Made by a program: the position numbers and the translations under genes. From an uncultured Erysipelotrichaceae bacterium (GTDB lineage: Bacteria > Bacillota_I > Bacilli_A > Erysipelotrichales > Erysipelotrichaceae), in assembly GCA_902784015.1 (NCBI GenBank), contig CACZTC010000100.1:1-7137 (forward strand): 7,137 nt of DNA, written 5' to 3'. This document shows positions 6,673-7,137 of the stretch, in pieces. Below the pieces are notes generated by a model. The model made no database searches. It was not told where the DNA came from and saw nothing but the letters and a program-made list of their open reading frames with translations. The number at the start of each line of letters is the position of its first letter. Within the stretch, counting starts at the first letter, position 1.

Positions 6673-6681
6673 ATTATATAA
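6673..6681 (-). promoter_or_regulatory. -10 region of the methyltransferase gene, suggesting a leaderless transcript
   Basis: On the minus strand GTTATATAAT precedes GGTCAT and then ATG, so TATAAT (6673-6678) ends exactly 6 nt before the start codon. An alternative reading is an extended -10, TGT-TATATA (6675-6683), which also puts the RNA start within a few nt of ATG. No convincing -35 is present; that position falls in the upstream gene's terminator hairpin. Confidence 0.55.
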
Positions 6682-6682
6682 C

Positions 6683-6704
6683 AAAAAGAAGGTTACCCTT
6701 CTTT
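6683..6704 (-). terminator. Short intrinsic terminator of the right-edge gene
   Basis: On the minus strand AAAGAAGG (6697-6704), tetraloop GTAA (6693-6696) and CCTTCTTT (6685-6692) form an 8-bp stem, with the T-rich tail partly shared with the 3' arm (five consecutive T, 6683-6687). The loop is of GNRA type and contains the TAA stop codon of the gene. The U-tract is short, so termination may be partial. The methyltransferase -10 begins 4 nt further on. Confidence 0.65.
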
Positions 6705-7137
6705 CACAAATTCAACTAAAGCTTTAGCTGCTTCATTTATTCCATTATCACCTTTATCTTCTAAGCCTAGACAAGTATAAACCTCCCCAACTGGTATCTT
6801 CTTCTCAAATAATTTCGCAAATATTTTATCAATGATAAGAAGACATTCATCACTTTTCTGCATTGGTCCAAAAGGATTAGCAAAGAAAGTAGTTGATAAG
6901 CCTTTTTCTTGCGTTGTTCCTAAAGCATTACGCTTGCCTTCAATAAATACTTGTTTAGCTTCCTCAATATCATCAAAGAAATGTAAGCCTCTTTTATCTG
7001 TATAATTATTCGCATATAAGAAAGCATCTATTTTATGTTCTTTTACAACTACATGATAAGGTGAAGCAGGTAATACAACTCTGGCATTAGATTTTTCAGG
7101 ATTAAAGAATATAGATCTATCCATATCTCTATATGCA
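6693..7137 (-). CDS. Unrecognised soluble protein, probably 5'-truncated by the window edge
   Basis: I do not recognise this family. The frame is open to the right edge (AYRD precedes the first Met), so the gene probably continues beyond the window. The first ATG (7124) has only a weak AGAG immediately upstream and is a possible but unsupported start, giving 143 residues from there. No membrane segment or signal peptide is visible. The protein alternates predicted strands and helices: RVVLPASPYHVVV (15-27), an acidic helix DIEEAKQVFIEGKRNAL (52-68), a Gly/Thr/Phe-rich stretch GLSTTFFANPFGPM (75-88), then an amphipathic helix and PVGEVYTCLGLEDKGDNGIN near the end. Composition and codon use resemble the neighbours, so it does not look foreign. 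It ends in its own small terminator and is not obviously in an operon with the methyltransferase. Confidence 0.7.
   Translation of the reverse strand, partial: AYRDMDRSIFFNPEKSNARVVLPASPYHVVVKEHKIDAFLYANNYTDKRGLHFFDDIEEAKQVFIEGKRNALGTTQEKGLSTTFFANPFGPMQKSDECLLIIDKIFAKLFEKKIPVGEVYTCLGLEDKGDNGINEAAKALVEFVKEG

Noticed and set aside
1..7137. CRISPR array, insertion sequence, tRNA or rRNA gene, phage or toxin-antitoxin module
   Set aside because: I saw no regularly spaced direct repeats, transposase or integrase motifs, tRNA cloverleaf or rRNA sequence; nearly all the DNA is accounted for by housekeeping-type genes and short intergenic signals.

Overview
The window comes from an AT-rich, low-GC Bacillota genome, probably in the Bacilli / Erysipelotrichia / Mollicutes-related range. 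The reasons are strong A/T bias at third codon positions, AGGAGG-type ribosome binding sites, a phenylalanine T-box riboswitch ahead of pheST, a PheS with the two-CxxC insert typical of Firmicutes, and an MgtC/SapB protein of Gram-positive type. Only TAA and TAG end the genes and Trp is encoded by TGG, so nothing points to a recoded UGA. The exact taxon cannot be named from the sequence.

Layout. At the left edge the 3' end of a rightward gene (1-480) encodes the C-terminal part of what looks like a YfhO-type polytopic membrane protein. It converges on the leftward pheS-pheT operon (2902-3936 and 497-2887), and the two share a hairpin terminator at 466-486. A T-box leader with a UUC (Phe) specifier (about 3953-4182) precedes pheS. 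Its promoter lies inside the terminator of the next gene upstream, a leftward MgtC/SapB-family membrane protein (4224-4898). Further upstream is a leftward protein with a peptidase S51 / class I glutamine-amidotransferase-like fold whose nucleophile and catalytic His positions both appear substituted (4958-5647). It is divergent, with only a 22-bp gap, from a rightward acylphosphatase gene (5670-5945). The acylphosphatase gene overlaps tail-to-tail by 11 bp with a leftward SPOUT (TrmH/SpoU-family) RNA methyltransferase (5935-6666). The right edge holds an unrecognised leftward gene (6693-7137, probably incomplete at its 5' end).

How the parts work together. The core is translation housekeeping: pheST charges tRNA-Phe and is controlled by uncharged tRNA-Phe through the T-box. 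A SpoU-type methyltransferase (YsgA-like) and acylphosphatase are frequent neighbours of such loci in Firmicutes. The MgtC-like and S51-like proteins look like accessory passengers.

Most interesting signals. (1) Three start codons (S51-like gene, acyP, methyltransferase) are each preceded by the same TTATATAAT box ending exactly 6 nt before ATG, with no usable Shine-Dalgarno sequence, which suggests leaderless mRNAs. (2) For the divergent pair these boxes are one shared palindrome. (3) The pheST promoter -35 sits in the loop of the upstream gene's terminator. (4) The S51-like protein is probably a pseudoenzyme. (5) Three genes have their stop codon inside their own terminator hairpin. I found no convincing large novel system, mobile element or CRISPR array.
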